A stretch of 64,000 bases of DNA from Phytoactinopolyspora limicola (GCF_011320225.1 NZ_JAAOEN010000010.1:124001-188000); one strand, 5' to 3'. Positions 19,318 to 30,015 are shown, counted from the stretch's first letter. Program-made: numbers and translations. The notes: generated by a model not told the origin, from the sequence alone.

Positions 19318-19385
19318 CCCTCCCGGTGATCATTGGCTTTTGACTACCGGATCCGGTAGTCAAAAGCCAATGATCACCGGGAGGG
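19318..19385. repeat. perfect palindrome, family B copy 1 (68 bp)
   Basis: The two 34-bp arms meet with no loop at CCGGATCCGG. The core is TGATCATTGGCTTTTGACTA and its complement. The outer 9 bases, CCCTCCCGG, are specific to this copy yet still perfectly paired. It lies between divergent genes, 23 bases before the aminotransferase start. The rest of 19142-19407 shows no other feature I can support. Confidence 0.95.
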
Positions 19386-19407
19386 GGGTGGGTGAGGGGC
19401 GGATACA

Positions 19408-20607
19408 GTGGCGGACATGACCGAGCCGCGTCAGAACTCCCCACTCGTCCCGCGGATGCGCCCGTTCACCTCGACGATCTTCGCCGAGATCTCCGCGTTG
19501 GCGGTCCGCACCGGCGCGATCAACCTCGGCCAGGGCTTCCCCGACACCGAGGGCCCGCAGCTGATCCTGGACCGGGCGGCCGAAGCCATTCACGGTGGCG
19601 CCAACCAGTACCCGCCCGGCTTGGGTGTACCAGCGCTGCGCACGGCCATCGCCGAACATCAGAAGCGCTTCTACGGCCTGGACCCCGACCCTGACGCAGA
19701 GGTGCTCGTCACCGCCGGGGCCACCGAGGCGATCGCGGCCACCATCCTGGCGTTGTGCGAACCGGGCGACGAGGTCGTGACGTTCGAGCCGTATTACGAC
19801 TCCTACGCCGCTTCGATCGCGCTGGCCGGGGCGCAGCGGCGCACCGTGCGGCTACGCCGCCCGTCGTTCGCGTTCGACTCGTTCACATTTGACGATGGCG
19901 AGTTGCGGCAGGCCTTCGGTGATCGCACCCGGCTCGTGCTGCTCAACACGCCACACAACCCGACCGGCAAGGTGTTCACCCGCGCCGAGCTGGAGCTGAT
20001 CGCGGAGTTGGCCACCCGACACGGTGCGTATGTGGTCACCGATGAGGTCTACGAGCATCTGATCTTCGACGGGCTGCGGCACGTGCCCATGGCGACGCTT
20101 CCCGGTATGGCCGAGCGGACCCTCACCATCTCGTCGGCGGGCAAGACGTTCTCGGTCACCGGCTGGAAGATCGGCTGGATGCATGGCCCCGCGGAGCTGG
20201 TCGCCGCGGCGCGGGCGGTCAAACAGTTCCTCACCTATGTCAACGGCGGCCCGTTCCAGCCGGCGGTCGCGGCAGCGCTGGGCCTCGACGACACGTTCTA
20301 CGCCGAGCTGGCCGGTCAGCTACAGGCCAAACGCGACCTGCTGAGCCAGGGGTTGGCCGCGGCCGGCTTCGATGTGCTTCCGACCTCCGGCACGTACTTC
20401 GTCGTCACCGATGTGGCCCCGCTGGGTTTCGACGACGGACTGGACCTCTGCTGGAAGCTGCCCGAGCTGACCGGTGTGGCGGCCGTGCCCGTCTCGGTGT
20501 TCTGCGACGACAAGGAGGCGGCGCGTTCGCTGGTGCGGTTCGCGTTCTGCAAACGCGACGACGTGCTCAGCGAGGCCGCCGAGCGCCTGGCGGGGCTGCG
20601 CACGTAG
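19408..20607 (+). CDS. dapC: class I PLP aminotransferase (DapC/kynurenine aminotransferase-like)
   Basis: 399 residues, fold type I. Landmarks are INLGQGFPDTEGP, GANQYPPGLGVPALR, VTAGATEAI, LNTPHNPTGKVF, VTDEVYEHL, and the PLP-binding lysine in ISSAGKTFSVTGWKIGW. The C-terminus carries the substrate Arg in LVRFAFCK. This resembles N-succinyldiaminopimelate aminotransferase of actinobacterial lysine/diaminopimelate synthesis, and also broad kynurenine/methionine aminotransferases. No other dap genes are near, so the symbol is tentative. The start GTG 19408 has GAGGGGCGG upstream; ATG 19417 is the alternative. Confidence 0.85.
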   Translation: MADMTEPRQNSPLVPRMRPFTSTIFAEISALAVRTGAINLGQGFPDTEGPQLILDRAAEAIHGGANQYPPGLGVPALRTAIAEHQKRFYGLDPDPDAEVLVTAGATEAIAATILALCEPGDEVVTFEPYYDSYAASIALAGAQRRTVRLRRPSFAFDSFTFDDGELRQAFGDRTRLVLLNTPHNPTGKVFTRAELELIAELATRHGAYVVTDEVYEHLIFDGLRHVPMATLPGMAERTLTISSAGKTFSVTGWKIGWMHGPAELVAAARAVKQFLTYVNGGPFQPAVAAALGLDDTFYAELAGQLQAKRDLLSQGLAAAGFDVLPTSGTYFVVTDVAPLGFDDGLDLCWKLPELTGVAAVPVSVFCDDKEAARSLVRFAFCKRDDVLSEAAERLAGLRT

Positions 20608-20622
20608 CCGCCTCAACGGCGG

Positions 20623-21294
20623 TCATGTGGCCGTGGGCTGAGGTTTGTGGACGGCGTCGATGAGTCGCCGTGCCGCATCGGCGTCGCCGATCAGCCTCAG
20701 CGCACCACGTTCGATCAGCTCGGAGAGTGTCTCCAGCCCGGCGGTCAGCGCGTCCATCGCCATGTGATCGTCGAAGACGAGCGTGGCGTCGGCTGGGTCG
20801 TCGGTCGCGGTCCGGGTAAGTTCGGTGAGCTGTCCGTCGACGACGCGCACCCGGTAGCGCTCGTCGCCTAGGTGGACGTCATACGTTGCTGACCAGGGAG
20901 CTTCGGTTGGTACGACGAAGAAGGTGCGGAGGCCGAGCATGACCGAGTCCGGGCTGAGCCGCTGGCCCGCCGGTGGGGCCGGGGCGCGGGCGCCCCAGCG
21001 GGCGAGCGCGCGGAACACGGGTTCGAGTTCGCTGCCCCATTCGGTGAGTTCGTAGATCTTGGCCGCAGCGGGTGGCGGCAGCGTGCGCCGGGTGAGCACG
21101 CCGAAGCGCTCGAGGTCACGTAAACGCTGGGCCAGCATGTTGGGCCCGGCGGCGGGCAGGCTGGCTTGGAGGTCACTGAATCTGCGCGGTCCGAGCCTGA
21201 GCTCACGTACGACGAGCATGGCCCACCGGTCACCGATCATGTCCAAGGAATGTGCGATGGGACACGCCTCGCCATAGGTGCGGGTGGTGGGCAT
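20623..21294 (-). CDS. HxlR-family transcriptional regulator with SCP2-like C-terminal domain
   Basis: 223 residues. The N-terminal winged-helix HxlR domain (about 1-110) shows CPIAHSLDMIGDRWAMLVVR, GPRRFSDLQASLP and LAQRLRDLERFGVLTRR. The one cysteine at about residue 11 is the usual redox or electrophile-sensing Cys of this family. Residues about 125-220 form a sterol-carrier/SCP2-like pocket, seen in larger HxlR proteins and suggesting a hydrophobic ligand. It is divergent from the alpha/beta hydrolase gene across an AT-rich 105-bp gap holding a palindromic operator candidate. Confidence 0.87.
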   Translation of the reverse strand: MPTTRTYGEACPIAHSLDMIGDRWAMLVVRELRLGPRRFSDLQASLPAAGPNMLAQRLRDLERFGVLTRRTLPPPAAAKIYELTEWGSELEPVFRALARWGARAPAPPAGQRLSPDSVMLGLRTFFVVPTEAPWSATYDVHLGDERYRVRVVDGQLTELTRTATDDPADATLVFDDHMAMDALTAGLETLSELIERGALRLIGDADAARRLIDAVHKPQPTAT

Positions 21295-21348
21295 TGGCCG
21301 CCTCGTCTCTCCGTCGTCGGAATATTTACTTAGAAAAAGATAGCACAG

Positions 21349-21365
21349 ACTACAATTTCTGTAGT
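21349..21365. promoter_or_regulatory. candidate HxlR operator
   Basis: ACTACA-ATTTC-TGTAGT is a perfect 6-5-6 inverted repeat in the AT-rich gap between the HxlR gene and the hydrolase gene. This position suits a site for autoregulation and control of the hydrolase. Assignment rests on symmetry and location. Confidence 0.65.
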
Positions 21366-21399
21366 AACGTCGCCGGCATCCTCAACGAAAGGCAGATCG

Positions 21400-22359
21400 A
21401 TGACATCGAACGTCCCTCACACCGCGAACACCCCAGCCTCGGCGGCGCACCCGTCGGGTCCGAATCACGAGTCGGAGCGCTCTGGTGAGCGTCTCGTCCA
21501 GGTCAACGGCGTGGAGCTGTGCATCGAGACCTTTGGTGACCGGGCTGCGCCGGCGATCCTGCTGATCGCCGGCGCGGCCAGCTCGATGGACTGGTGGGAG
21601 GACGAATTCTGTCAGCGACTGGCCGGCGGCGGCCGCTTCGTCGTCCGGTATGACCTGCGCGACACCGGACGATCGGTCAGCTACGAGGCGGGTTCGCCGC
21701 CATACACCGGGCTCGACCTAGAGGCCGACGCCGTGGGGCTGCTCGACGCGTTGGACCTGGCCAGCGCCCATCTCGTGGCTATCTCGTTGGGCGCTGGCAT
21801 GGCCCAACACATCGCACTCGACAATCCTGAGCGAGTCTCCTCGCTGACGCTGATGTCCTCCAGTCCAGGTGGCCCAGGCGGCCCGGACCAGCCGGACCTG
21901 CCACCCCCGGCGGATCACATCCAGGCGATATTCACCGAGACCGCGGCCGAACCCGACTGGTCGAACCGGTCCGCCGTGATCGACTCCATGGTCGACGAGC
22001 TGCGGGCGTTCAACGGAACGCTCCCGTTCGACGAACCCCGGATACGGCGGATCGTCACCCAGGTCTACGACCGAACGACGAACATCGCGGCCAGTCAGAC
22101 CAACCACTGGATTCTGTCCGACGACGATGCACCGGCCCGCTCGCCGATCAGCGAGATCACCGCGCCGACGCTGGTCATGCATGGCACCGCCGACCCGCTC
22201 TTCCCGATCGCCCATGGCGAGGCGCTGGCCGGGGACATCCCGGGCGCCAGGTTCATCGGCCTGGACGGCGTGGGGCACGAGTTCCCGCCGCCCGCCGTCT
22301 GGGACATCGTCGTCTCCTCGATCCTCCAACACACGGCACTGGGCAACCGGACGGTGTGA
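21400..22359 (+). CDS. alpha/beta hydrolase
   Basis: 319 residues. A Ser/Thr/Pro-rich N-terminal 35 residues precedes a standard hydrolase fold: ILLIAGAASSMDWWEDEF (oxyanion region), nucleophile elbow AISLGAGMAQ, the acid near LVMHGTADPLFPIAHG, and catalytic His in GVGHEFPPPAVWD. It resembles the epoxide-hydrolase/aclacinomycin-methylesterase-like group. The substrate is unknown. It is divergent from an HxlR regulator that probably controls it. The start ATG 21400 follows GAAAGG. Confidence 0.86.
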   Translation: MTSNVPHTANTPASAAHPSGPNHESERSGERLVQVNGVELCIETFGDRAAPAILLIAGAASSMDWWEDEFCQRLAGGGRFVVRYDLRDTGRSVSYEAGSPPYTGLDLEADAVGLLDALDLASAHLVAISLGAGMAQHIALDNPERVSSLTLMSSSPGGPGGPDQPDLPPPADHIQAIFTETAAEPDWSNRSAVIDSMVDELRAFNGTLPFDEPRIRRIVTQVYDRTTNIAASQTNHWILSDDDAPARSPISEITAPTLVMHGTADPLFPIAHGEALAGDIPGARFIGLDGVGHEFPPPAVWDIVVSSILQHTALGNRTV

Positions 22360-23973
<1,614 letters not shown>

Positions 23974-23979
23974 CCTGGT

Positions 23980-25092
23980 GTGGTGGCAGAGATAGAGATC
24001 GGCCGCGGCAAACGTGGCCGCCAGGCGTACGCGTTCGACGACGTCGCCGTCGTCCCGTCCCGCCGGACCCGTGATCCCGAAGAGGTCTCCACCCATTGGC
24101 AGATCGATGCCTACCGGTTCGAGATCCCGCTGATCGCGGCCCCGATGGACTCCGTGATGTCGCCGTCGACGGCCATCGCGTTGGGTCAGGCAGGCGGGCT
24201 CGGCGTGTTGGACCTCGAGGGTCTGTGGACCAGGTACGACGATCCACAGCCGCTCCTCGACGAGATCGCCGGGCTGGAGGAGGGGAAAGCACTCAACCGG
24301 CTGCAGGAGATCTATCACGAGCCAGTGCGCGCGGAACTCATCGCTCAGCGGCTCGGCGAGATCCGCGCGGCCGGAGTGACGGTGGCCGGCGCGCTGTCGC
24401 CGCAGCGTGTGAAGCAGCACTACCAGGCGGTGCTGGACGGCGGCGTGGACCTGTTCGTCATCCGCGGCACCACCGTCTCCGCCGAACACGTATCCGGCCA
24501 GGCTGAGCCGCTCAACCTCAAGCAGTTCATCTATGAGCTCGACGTCCCCGTGCTGGTCGGCGGGTGCGCCACCTATCAGGCTGCACTGCACCTGATGCGT
24601 ACTGGTGCGGCCGGTGTGTTGGTCGGCTTCGGTGGTGGGGCGTCGCACACCACCCGGTCGGTGCTCGGTGTCACCGTTCCCATGGCGTCCGCCGTGGCCG
24701 ACGTCGCCGCTGCTCGCCGGGATTATCTCGACGAGTCCGGTGGCCGGTACGTCCACGTCGTCGCCGATGGCTCCATAGCCCGCTCCGGCGACATCGCCAA
24801 GGCGGTCGCCTGCGGAGCCGACGCGGTGATGGTCGGATCGCCGCTGGCGCGGGCCGCCGAGGCCCCTGGGCGAGGCTGGCATTGGGGTTCGGAGGCGCAC
24901 CATCCGGAGTTGCCCCGTGGGGAACGGATGTGGGTCGGCACGGTGGCACCTCTAGGCCAGATCTTGCACGGTCCGTCGTTCCTGGCGGACGGGTCGATGA
25001 ACCTCGTCGGCGCGTTGCGTCGGGCTATGTCCACCACGGGCTACACCGAGGTCAAGGAGTTCCAGCGGGTCGAGGTCACCATCCTGCGGTGA
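23980..25092 (+). CDS. guaB3: GuaB3 family IMP dehydrogenase-related protein
   Basis: 370 residues, a TIM barrel of the IMPDH/GMP reductase superfamily without CBS domains. It starts near-normally (YAFDDVAVVPSRRTRDP) and has IAAPMDSVMSPSTAIAL and GDIAKAVACGADAVMVGSPLARA. At the place of the IMPDH catalytic-Cys loop it reads GFGGGASHTTRSVLG, so that cysteine is absent. Cyanobacterial GuaB3 has been reported to act as a GMP reductase; whether that holds here is open. The start GTG 23980 is 6 bases after the guaB stop, so the pair is an operon. Confidence 0.88.
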   Translation: MVAEIEIGRGKRGRQAYAFDDVAVVPSRRTRDPEEVSTHWQIDAYRFEIPLIAAPMDSVMSPSTAIALGQAGGLGVLDLEGLWTRYDDPQPLLDEIAGLEEGKALNRLQEIYHEPVRAELIAQRLGEIRAAGVTVAGALSPQRVKQHYQAVLDGGVDLFVIRGTTVSAEHVSGQAEPLNLKQFIYELDVPVLVGGCATYQAALHLMRTGAAGVLVGFGGGASHTTRSVLGVTVPMASAVADVAAARRDYLDESGGRYVHVVADGSIARSGDIAKAVACGADAVMVGSPLARAAEAPGRGWHWGSEAHHPELPRGERMWVGTVAPLGQILHGPSFLADGSMNLVGALRRAMSTTGYTEVKEFQRVEVTILR

Positions 25093-25101
25093 CCCCCGTG
25101 C

Positions 25102-25175
25102 CCCCCGTCCCGATGATCATTGGCTTTTGACTACCGGATCCGGTAGTCAAAAGCCAATGATCATCGGGACGGGGG
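25102..25175. repeat. perfect palindrome, family B copy 2 (74 bp)
   Basis: 37-bp arms with no loop, centred on CCGGATCCGG. The inner 23 bases per arm match copy 1 at 19318. The outer bases CCCCCGTCCCGA are unique to this copy and still perfectly paired with the opposite arm. It begins 9 bases after the guaB3 stop and ends 13 bases before the hydratase start. Confidence 0.95.
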
Positions 25176-25188
25176 AAAAGGTAGGCGG

Positions 25189-25971
25189 ATGGACACAGTA
25201 AGGGTTCGACGCCCTGATCCAAACGGCGTGGTCGAGTTCGTGCTGGACCGTCCACAGGCGCACAACGCGATCTCCACTGAACACGCCCGCGCCATCGCCG
25301 CGGTCGGAGAATCGTTGGCCGAGGACACCACAGTGCGGGCCGTCGTCGTATCGTCCACCTCCGAGAAGGCATTCTGCGTCGGCGCCGACCTCAAGGAGCG
25401 CAACTCGTTCAGCGACGACGACCTCCGCCGGCAGCGGCCGGTGATGCGCGCCGCCTTCAACGCGCTGCTCGACCTGCCCGTGCCCACCGTCGCCGCCATC
25501 CACGGCTACGCGCTGGGCGGCGGCTTCGAGCTGGCGCTGTCCTGCGACCTGATCGTCGCCGACGACACCGCGGTAGTCGGGTTACCCGAGGTCAGCGTGG
25601 GCCTGGTGCCAGGTGGTGGCGGCACCCAACTGCTGGCCCGCCGGATCGGGTGGAGCCGCGCCAGCGACCTCGTCTTCACCGGCCGGCGGGTCGACGCCGA
25701 CGAGGCCTACCGACTCGGCATCGCCGACCGACTGGTGCTGACCGGTCAGGCCCGCGACGTCGCGCTGGAACTGGCGGCGACGATCGCCGGCAACTCCCCA
25801 GTGGGTGTGCGCAGCGCGAAACGCGCCATGCGGCTCGGCCTGGACGGTTCCCTGGCAGCAGGGCTCGACGTCGAGGACGCTGCCTGGCGCACCACCGCGT
25901 TCAGCGGGGATAGAACCGAGGGCATCGCGGCGTTCAACGAGAAGAGAGAACCGAACTGGCCGGGTGTGTGA
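25189..25971 (+). CDS. enoyl-CoA hydratase/isomerase (methylglutaconyl-CoA hydratase-like)
   Basis: 260 residues, crotonase fold. CVGADLKERNSF and IHGYALGGGFELALSCD form the CoA oxyanion hole, and the catalytic Glu is in GLPEVSVGLVPGGGGTQLL. C-terminal helices end in AFNEKREPNWPGV. With HMG-CoA lyase immediately downstream, the best guess is hydration of 3-methylglutaconyl-CoA to HMG-CoA in leucine breakdown. A general enoyl-CoA hydratase is the alternative. The ATG at 25189 follows the palindrome at 25102 directly; GTAGGCGG upstream is a modest ribosome site. Confidence 0.87.
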   Translation: MDTVRVRRPDPNGVVEFVLDRPQAHNAISTEHARAIAAVGESLAEDTTVRAVVVSSTSEKAFCVGADLKERNSFSDDDLRRQRPVMRAAFNALLDLPVPTVAAIHGYALGGGFELALSCDLIVADDTAVVGLPEVSVGLVPGGGGTQLLARRIGWSRASDLVFTGRRVDADEAYRLGIADRLVLTGQARDVALELAATIAGNSPVGVRSAKRAMRLGLDGSLAAGLDVEDAAWRTTAFSGDRTEGIAAFNEKREPNWPGV

Positions 25972-26031
25972 GGCACGACGAAGCGCTGTCGGCCCGACCC
26001 GGGCACACTGGTGTGGTGGCCTACGTACACG

Positions 26032-26049
26032 CGCTACGGGGCCGTAGCG
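26032..26049. promoter_or_regulatory. 8-bp-arm inverted repeat before the HMG-CoA lyase gene
   Basis: CGCTACGG-GG-CCGTAGCG, a perfect inverted repeat ending 16 bases before the lyase start and just before its GGGAGGTG ribosome site. It may be a regulator site or an mRNA hairpin modulating translation. There is no independent support. Confidence 0.5.
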
Positions 26050-26065
26050 ATCGGGAGGTGCACTG

Positions 26066-27004
26066 GTGACGGGTGCTGAGTTGCCGGCTCGGGTCAGCCT
26101 GCGTGAGGTCGGCCCCCGCGACGGCCTACAGAATGAAGACCCGATCCCGACGGACGCCAAGGTCGAATTGATCAACGCGTTGTCCACCACCGGCCTGCGC
26201 CGGATCGAGGCGGTCTCCTTCGTGCACCCCAAGGCGATCCCGCAGATGGCCGACGCCGACGCGGTCTGGGCGGCGGTCCGGCAGGATCCCGACGTCCGCT
26301 ACTCCGCGCTGGTGCCGAACCAGCGTGGCCTCCAGCGGGCGCTCGCGGCCGGCTTCACCGACCTCGAAGTGGTCGTCTCGGCGTCGGACACGCACAACCG
26401 GTCGAACATCAACCGGTCCACCGAAGAGTCTCTGGCGGCCCTGCCGGAGCTGGTCGAGCAGGCACACACCGGTGGCGCCACACTGCAGCTGATCGTCTCC
26501 ACCGCATGGGGCTGCCCGTACGAGGGTGAGGTACCGGTGGAGCGGGTGGTATGGGTGGCCGGTCAGGGGAAGGCCGCCGGGATCGACTCCCTCGCCTACG
26601 GCGACACCACCGGGATGGCCACCCCCACCCGGGTCACCCGCCTGGTAGGGGAGACCCGCTCGGCTCATCCGGAATTGCCACTCGGATTGCACTTCCACAA
26701 CACCCGGGGCACCGGCCTGGCCAACGTCTACGCGGCGCTACAGCTCGGGGTCGACGATTTCGACGCCGCGGTGGCCGGGCTGGGCGGCTGCCCCTACGCA
26801 CCTGGAGCCTCGGGCAACATCGCCACCGAAGAGGTCGTCTCGATGCTGGAAGACATGGGCGTCGACACCGGCGTAGATCTCGACGCGTTGGTGGAGGTGG
26901 CCGAGATGGCCGAGCGCTTCGTGGGTCATACCGCGCCGTCGCAGGTACTGCGTGCCGGCCCGCGCTGGCGGACTACCCCGCTGGCCGGACCCGGCGACGA
27001 CTGA
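26066..27004 (+). CDS. hydroxymethylglutaryl-CoA lyase
   Basis: 312 residues, cleaving HMG-CoA to acetyl-CoA and acetoacetate, the last step of leucine catabolism. It has the DRE-TIM metallolyase signatures: EVGPRDGLQNE with the catalytic Arg-Asp, EAVSFVHPKAIPQMAD, metal-binding LHFHNTRGTG, and the active-site Cys in GLGGCPYAPGASGN. Length and motif spacing are typical. The start is GTG 26066 with GGGAGGTG upstream. It lies about 95 bases after the hydratase gene, likely co-transcribed. Confidence 0.93.
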   Translation: MTGAELPARVSLREVGPRDGLQNEDPIPTDAKVELINALSTTGLRRIEAVSFVHPKAIPQMADADAVWAAVRQDPDVRYSALVPNQRGLQRALAAGFTDLEVVVSASDTHNRSNINRSTEESLAALPELVEQAHTGGATLQLIVSTAWGCPYEGEVPVERVVWVAGQGKAAGIDSLAYGDTTGMATPTRVTRLVGETRSAHPELPLGLHFHNTRGTGLANVYAALQLGVDDFDAAVAGLGGCPYAPGASGNIATEEVVSMLEDMGVDTGVDLDALVEVAEMAERFVGHTAPSQVLRAGPRWRTTPLAGPGDD

Positions 27005-27133
27005 CACGGGGCGGGTCCGCGAGCCTGGCGTTAACCTCCGATGTGGAGCGGTGTGTCGGGGTTAGCTGATCTTGTCTGGGGCGTCACATTGCTGCGGCGT
27101 AGTCAACGGCACTGTGGAGCGCGCGGCCCCCAC

Positions 27134-27298
27134 CCCCTGTTGTGCACCTGATCTCCGTTTTGGCGCCTGATCGTTTCTACCGGGGTGATCAGATGCACCA
27201 ACTCGCCATCAACCAGCATCAACACGTCGTCACCCGCATCTGATCACCCCGGTAGAAACGATCAGGCGCCAAAACGGAGATCAGGTGCACAACAGGGG
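27134..27298. repeat. inverted repeat with 63-bp arms, family D copy 2
   Basis: Left arm 27134-27196 and right arm 27236-27298 are perfect complements around a 39-base loop. The outer part (GTTGTGCACCTGATCTCCG) matches the element at 1657, and the inner end GATCAGATGC is also shared. The middle of the arm differs, yet is perfectly paired here too. It occupies the gap between convergent HMG-CoA lyase and GtrA-like genes. The rest of 27005-27306 shows nothing else. Confidence 0.95.
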
Positions 27299-27306
27299 AG
27301 GGGAGG

Positions 27307-27858
27307 TCACCGAAGCTGGGCGGATCCGGTGGCCGGCACGGCGGGCTGGGCGGGGTGGGCGGGGAACACCCACGTGCGATACGACCAGTAACGGAACAGG
27401 GTGCCAAGCAGCAAACCGACCACGTTGGCGGAGATGTTGTCGGCCAACGGGCCGGACATACCCAACGCGTACCTGGATACCGCCAGGCAGGACAGCGCGA
27501 TACCCAGCCCGATCCCATTGAACAGGAAGAACAGCGGATACCCGCGGGCGAGTTTGACCCGGGCGCGATGCCGGAACGTCCACACCCGATGCCCGGTGTA
27601 GGTGACGACGGTTGCTGCGAGCACCGAAACCGTCTTGGCGATCAGGGGTTTGTCGTGGAGTGGTCCTTCACCGCCGGCGAACAGCAGCGCGTTGAAGATG
27701 CCGATGTCGACGATGTAGCCGACACTGCCCACGGTGGCGAACTTCAGCCCTTCACGAAGCAGTCGGTGCAGCCGATACCAGCTGCGCAACATCCGCACGG
27801 GCAGGTACGCACGCCAGGATCTTGACGTGCGACGTTGCGGCGGATGGGTCTCGAGCAC
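27307..27858 (-). CDS. GtrA-like membrane protein
   Basis: About 183 residues from GTG 27858. Four hydrophobic helices, with the first pair FATVGSVGYIVDIGIFNALLF, then VLAATVVTYTGHRVWTF with the conserved Asn/Arg-type TFR motif, FFLFNGIGLGIALSCLAV, and NVVGLLLGTLFRYWSYRTWVF. This is the GtrA/DPMS fold thought to help move polyprenyl-linked sugars in cell-wall polysaccharide synthesis. The start is uncertain: ATG 27792 gives 161 residues and retains all helices. It is divergent from purK, a linkage I have seen in other actinobacteria. Confidence 0.82.
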   Translation of the reverse strand: MLETHPPQRRTSRSWRAYLPVRMLRSWYRLHRLLREGLKFATVGSVGYIVDIGIFNALLFAGGEGPLHDKPLIAKTVSVLAATVVTYTGHRVWTFRHRARVKLARGYPLFFLFNGIGLGIALSCLAVSRYALGMSGPLADNISANVVGLLLGTLFRYWSYRTWVFPAHPAQPAVPATGSAQLR

Positions 27859-28009
27859 CCGCCAAGCGTAAAGCACAATGCGACCAAAACCACACCCGTC
27901 CGTTCTGGCGACGCGAAGAGCTGCGGGTTTGTATGAACACCCGGCGCGCGGCGACCGGTGACGGCGTTGGTTCTGCGGGACGTTCCGGCGCCGCGTACCC
28001 TTGCACCCT

Positions 28010-29164
28010 GTGACACGTGCGTGGTGGCCGGTGATCGGCATGGTTGGTGGGGGCCAGCTGGCTCGGATGACACAGCCGGCGGCGGTGGCGCTCGGAGTGC
28101 GGCTGTTGGTGCTGGCGAGCAGTGGTGACGAGTCGGCGGCACAAGTGGTGCGTGACCCTGTGGTCGCGGATGAGAAGGCGCTGGACGATCTCATGTCGTT
28201 CGCGAAGTCCTGCGACATCGTGACCTTCGATCACGAACATGTTCCGCCTGAGCATCTGCGTGCGTTGGAGGCGGCCGGCGTCGTTGTGCGGCCGGGGTCC
28301 GAGGCGCTACTGCACGCCCAGGACAAGGGTGTGATGCGTAGCCGGTTGTCCGCGGCCGGCGTCCCGTGCCCGCGGCACCGGCTGGTCGCCGATCCGGAGG
28401 ATGCCGGGCGCTTCGCCGCCGACCACGGCGGGTGGGCGGTGCTCAAGACCACCCGGGGTGGCTACGACGGCAAGGGGGTCTGGCTGATCGACGGGGACAC
28501 CCCGGCCGACACAGTAGCCGAGCCGTTCCGGGCCGGCGTGCCGGTGCTGGCCGAGGAGCGGGTGGAGTTCGCGCGGGAACTGTCCGCGGTGGTCGTGCGC
28601 TCGCCGCATGGTCAGGTCGTGGCGTACCCGGTGGTGGAGTCGGTACAGCGGGACGGTATTTGCGTGGAGGTCATCGCGCCCGCGCCGGATCTACCCCACC
28701 GCCGCGCGGTCGAGGCCCAGCGGATCGCCATCGAGGTGGCCGCCGAACTCGGCGTCGTCGGCGTTCTGGCGGTGGAGATGTTCGAGACGAAGGGTGGAGA
28801 CCTCCTGGTCAACGAGCTGGCCATGCGTCCACACAACAGCGGACACTGGACCATCGACGGCGCGGTCACCAGCCAATTCGAGAACCACCTGCGGGCGGTC
28901 CTCGACCTACCTCTCGGCGCACCCGACGCACGTGCGCCCTACACGGTGATGGTCAACGTCCTGGGCGGTGACCTCCCGGACGTCTACCCCGCCTATCGGC
29001 ACGTGATGGCGCGTGACCCGGGGCTGCGGGTGCACTGGTACGGCAAGGGTGTCCGGCCGGGCCGCAAGGTTGGCCATGTCACCGCGTACGGGGGCGACTT
29101 GCCGGCACTGCGGGAGCGGGCGTGGCATGCCGCGGACTACATCCAAGGAGTAATCGATGAGTGA
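28010..29164 (+). CDS. purK: 5-(carboxyamino)imidazole ribonucleotide synthase
   Basis: 384 residues, an ATP-grasp enzyme converting AIR, bicarbonate and ATP to N5-CAIR in purine synthesis. The N-terminus has [16 protein letters not shown]-grasp elements include [31 protein letters not shown] and [14 protein letters not shown]. The start is taken as GTG 28010; TTG 28001 is possible. The end overlaps purE by 8 bases, so the two subunits of the N5-CAIR route are coupled. Confidence 0.95.
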   Translation: MTRAWWPVIGMVGGGQLARMTQPAAVALGVRLLVLASSGDESAAQVVRDPVVADEKALDDLMSFAKSCDIVTFDHEHVPPEHLRALEAAGVVVRPGSEALLHAQDKGVMRSRLSAAGVPCPRHRLVADPEDAGRFAADHGGWAVLKTTRGGYDGKGVWLIDGDTPADTVAEPFRAGVPVLAEERVEFARELSAVVVRSPHGQVVAYPVVESVQRDGICVEVIAPAPDLPHRRAVEAQRIAIEVAAELGVVGVLAVEMFETKGGDLLVNELAMRPHNSGHWTIDGAVTSQFENHLRAVLDLPLGAPDARAPYTVMVNVLGGDLPDVYPAYRHVMARDPGLRVHWYGKGVRPGRKVGHVTAYGGDLPALRERAWHAADYIQGVIDE

Positions 29165-29681
29165 ACTGGTGACGCCGCAGGGCAGCGGCGACCCACTGGT
29201 GGGCATCGTCATGGGGTCCGATTCGGACTGGTCGGTGATGTCGGCCGTCGGGGACGTCCTCGGTGAGCTGGGTGTGCCGCATGAAGTGGGTGTGGTGTCC
29301 GCACATCGGATGCCGCAGGCCATGCTCGATTACGGTGCTGCCGCCGCCGAACGTGGCCTGCGCGTCCTCGTGGCCGGCGCCGGGGGTGCCGCGCATCTGC
29401 CCGGGATGCTCGCGTCGGTGACGTCGTTGCCTGTCATCGGAGTGCCGGTGCCGTTGAAGTACCTCGATGGCATGGATTCGTTGCTGTCGATCGTGCAGAT
29501 GCCGGCCGGCGTTCCGGTGGCGACGGTGTCCGTCGGGGGCGCCCGCAACGCGGGTTTGCTCGCGGCGCGTATCCTCGGCGCCGCCGATGACGCACTGCGG
29601 GCCCGTCTGGACCAGTTTCGGGCCGATCTCGAGGCTGCTGCTCGCGCTAAGGGTGAGGCGCTGCGCGAGCGGCTGACCTGA
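29157..29681 (+). CDS. purE: N5-carboxyaminoimidazole ribonucleotide mutase
   Basis: 174 residues, class I PurE, converting N5-CAIR to CAIR. Signatures are [27 protein letters not shown] with the catalytic His, [11 protein letters not shown] and [20 protein letters not shown]. The ATG at 29157 lies inside the purK end. The C-terminal helix ([20 protein letters not shown]) is charged and normal. Confidence 0.95.
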   Translation: MSELVTPQGSGDPLVGIVMGSDSDWSVMSAVGDVLGELGVPHEVGVVSAHRMPQAMLDYGAAAAERGLRVLVAGAGGAAHLPGMLASVTSLPVIGVPVPLKYLDGMDSLLSIVQMPAGVPVATVSVGGARNAGLLAARILGAADDALRARLDQFRADLEAAARAKGEALRERLT

Positions 29682-29719
29682 GCGGCCAAGTTCCGCGGCG
29701 CCAACGACACGCCCCCACC

Positions 29720-29850
29720 TCCCGGTGATCGTTGCCGTTTTCGTGTCGTTGCTCACCGGTGATCGAAGTCAAGATCTGGTCGTAATAGCGACACGAAAAC
29801 AGCGACGATCACGGGTGTTGAGGGCAGAAATTCGGCGACGATCACCGGGG
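29720..29850. repeat. composite palindromic element, family C
   Basis: A left segment (CCCGGTGATCGTTGCCG..., 29721-29750) pairs imperfectly with 29786-29815 (TAGCGACACGAAAACAGCGA...). A third segment, GTTGAGGGCAGAAATTCGGC... (29817-29848), is again complementary to the first 17 bases of the left arm. The last segment recurs with two mismatches over 31 bases inside the MFS gene at 35749-35779. This composite, half-decayed structure occupies the gap after purE. Confidence 0.8.
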
Positions 29851-29982
29851 TGAGGGGTGAGGGGTGAGGGGTGAGGGGTGAGGGGTGAGGGGTGAGGGGT
29901 GAGGGGGGAGGGGTGAGGGGTGAGGGGTGAGGGGTGAGGGGTGAGGGGTGAAGGGTGAAGGGGTGAAGGGTGAAGGGTGAGG
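29851..29982 (+). repeat. 7-bp tandem repeat tract TGAGGGG, about 18 copies
   Basis: Near-perfect repetition of TGAGGGG, with a few TGAAGGG variants at the right end. It begins where the family C element ends and stops 33 bases before the iron box of the importer operon. Seven-base units are slippage-prone, and the G4 runs could fold into a quadruplex. Open frames through it (SPLTPHP repeats on the minus strand) are repeat artefacts. Together with the iron box it fills the 462-bp gap 29682-30143. Confidence 0.95.
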
Positions 29983-30015
29983 CGGGCGGAATTCAACGAT
30001 GAGCCGGGGCATGAG

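Noticed and set aside
29851-29982. Possible CRISPR or origin iterons
   Set aside because: 7-bp units without spacers; no DnaA boxes, AT-rich zone or replication gene.
29769-29996. Open frame encoding SPLTPHP repeats
   Set aside because: It is a translation of the 7-bp tandem repeat on the other strand, with no start context.
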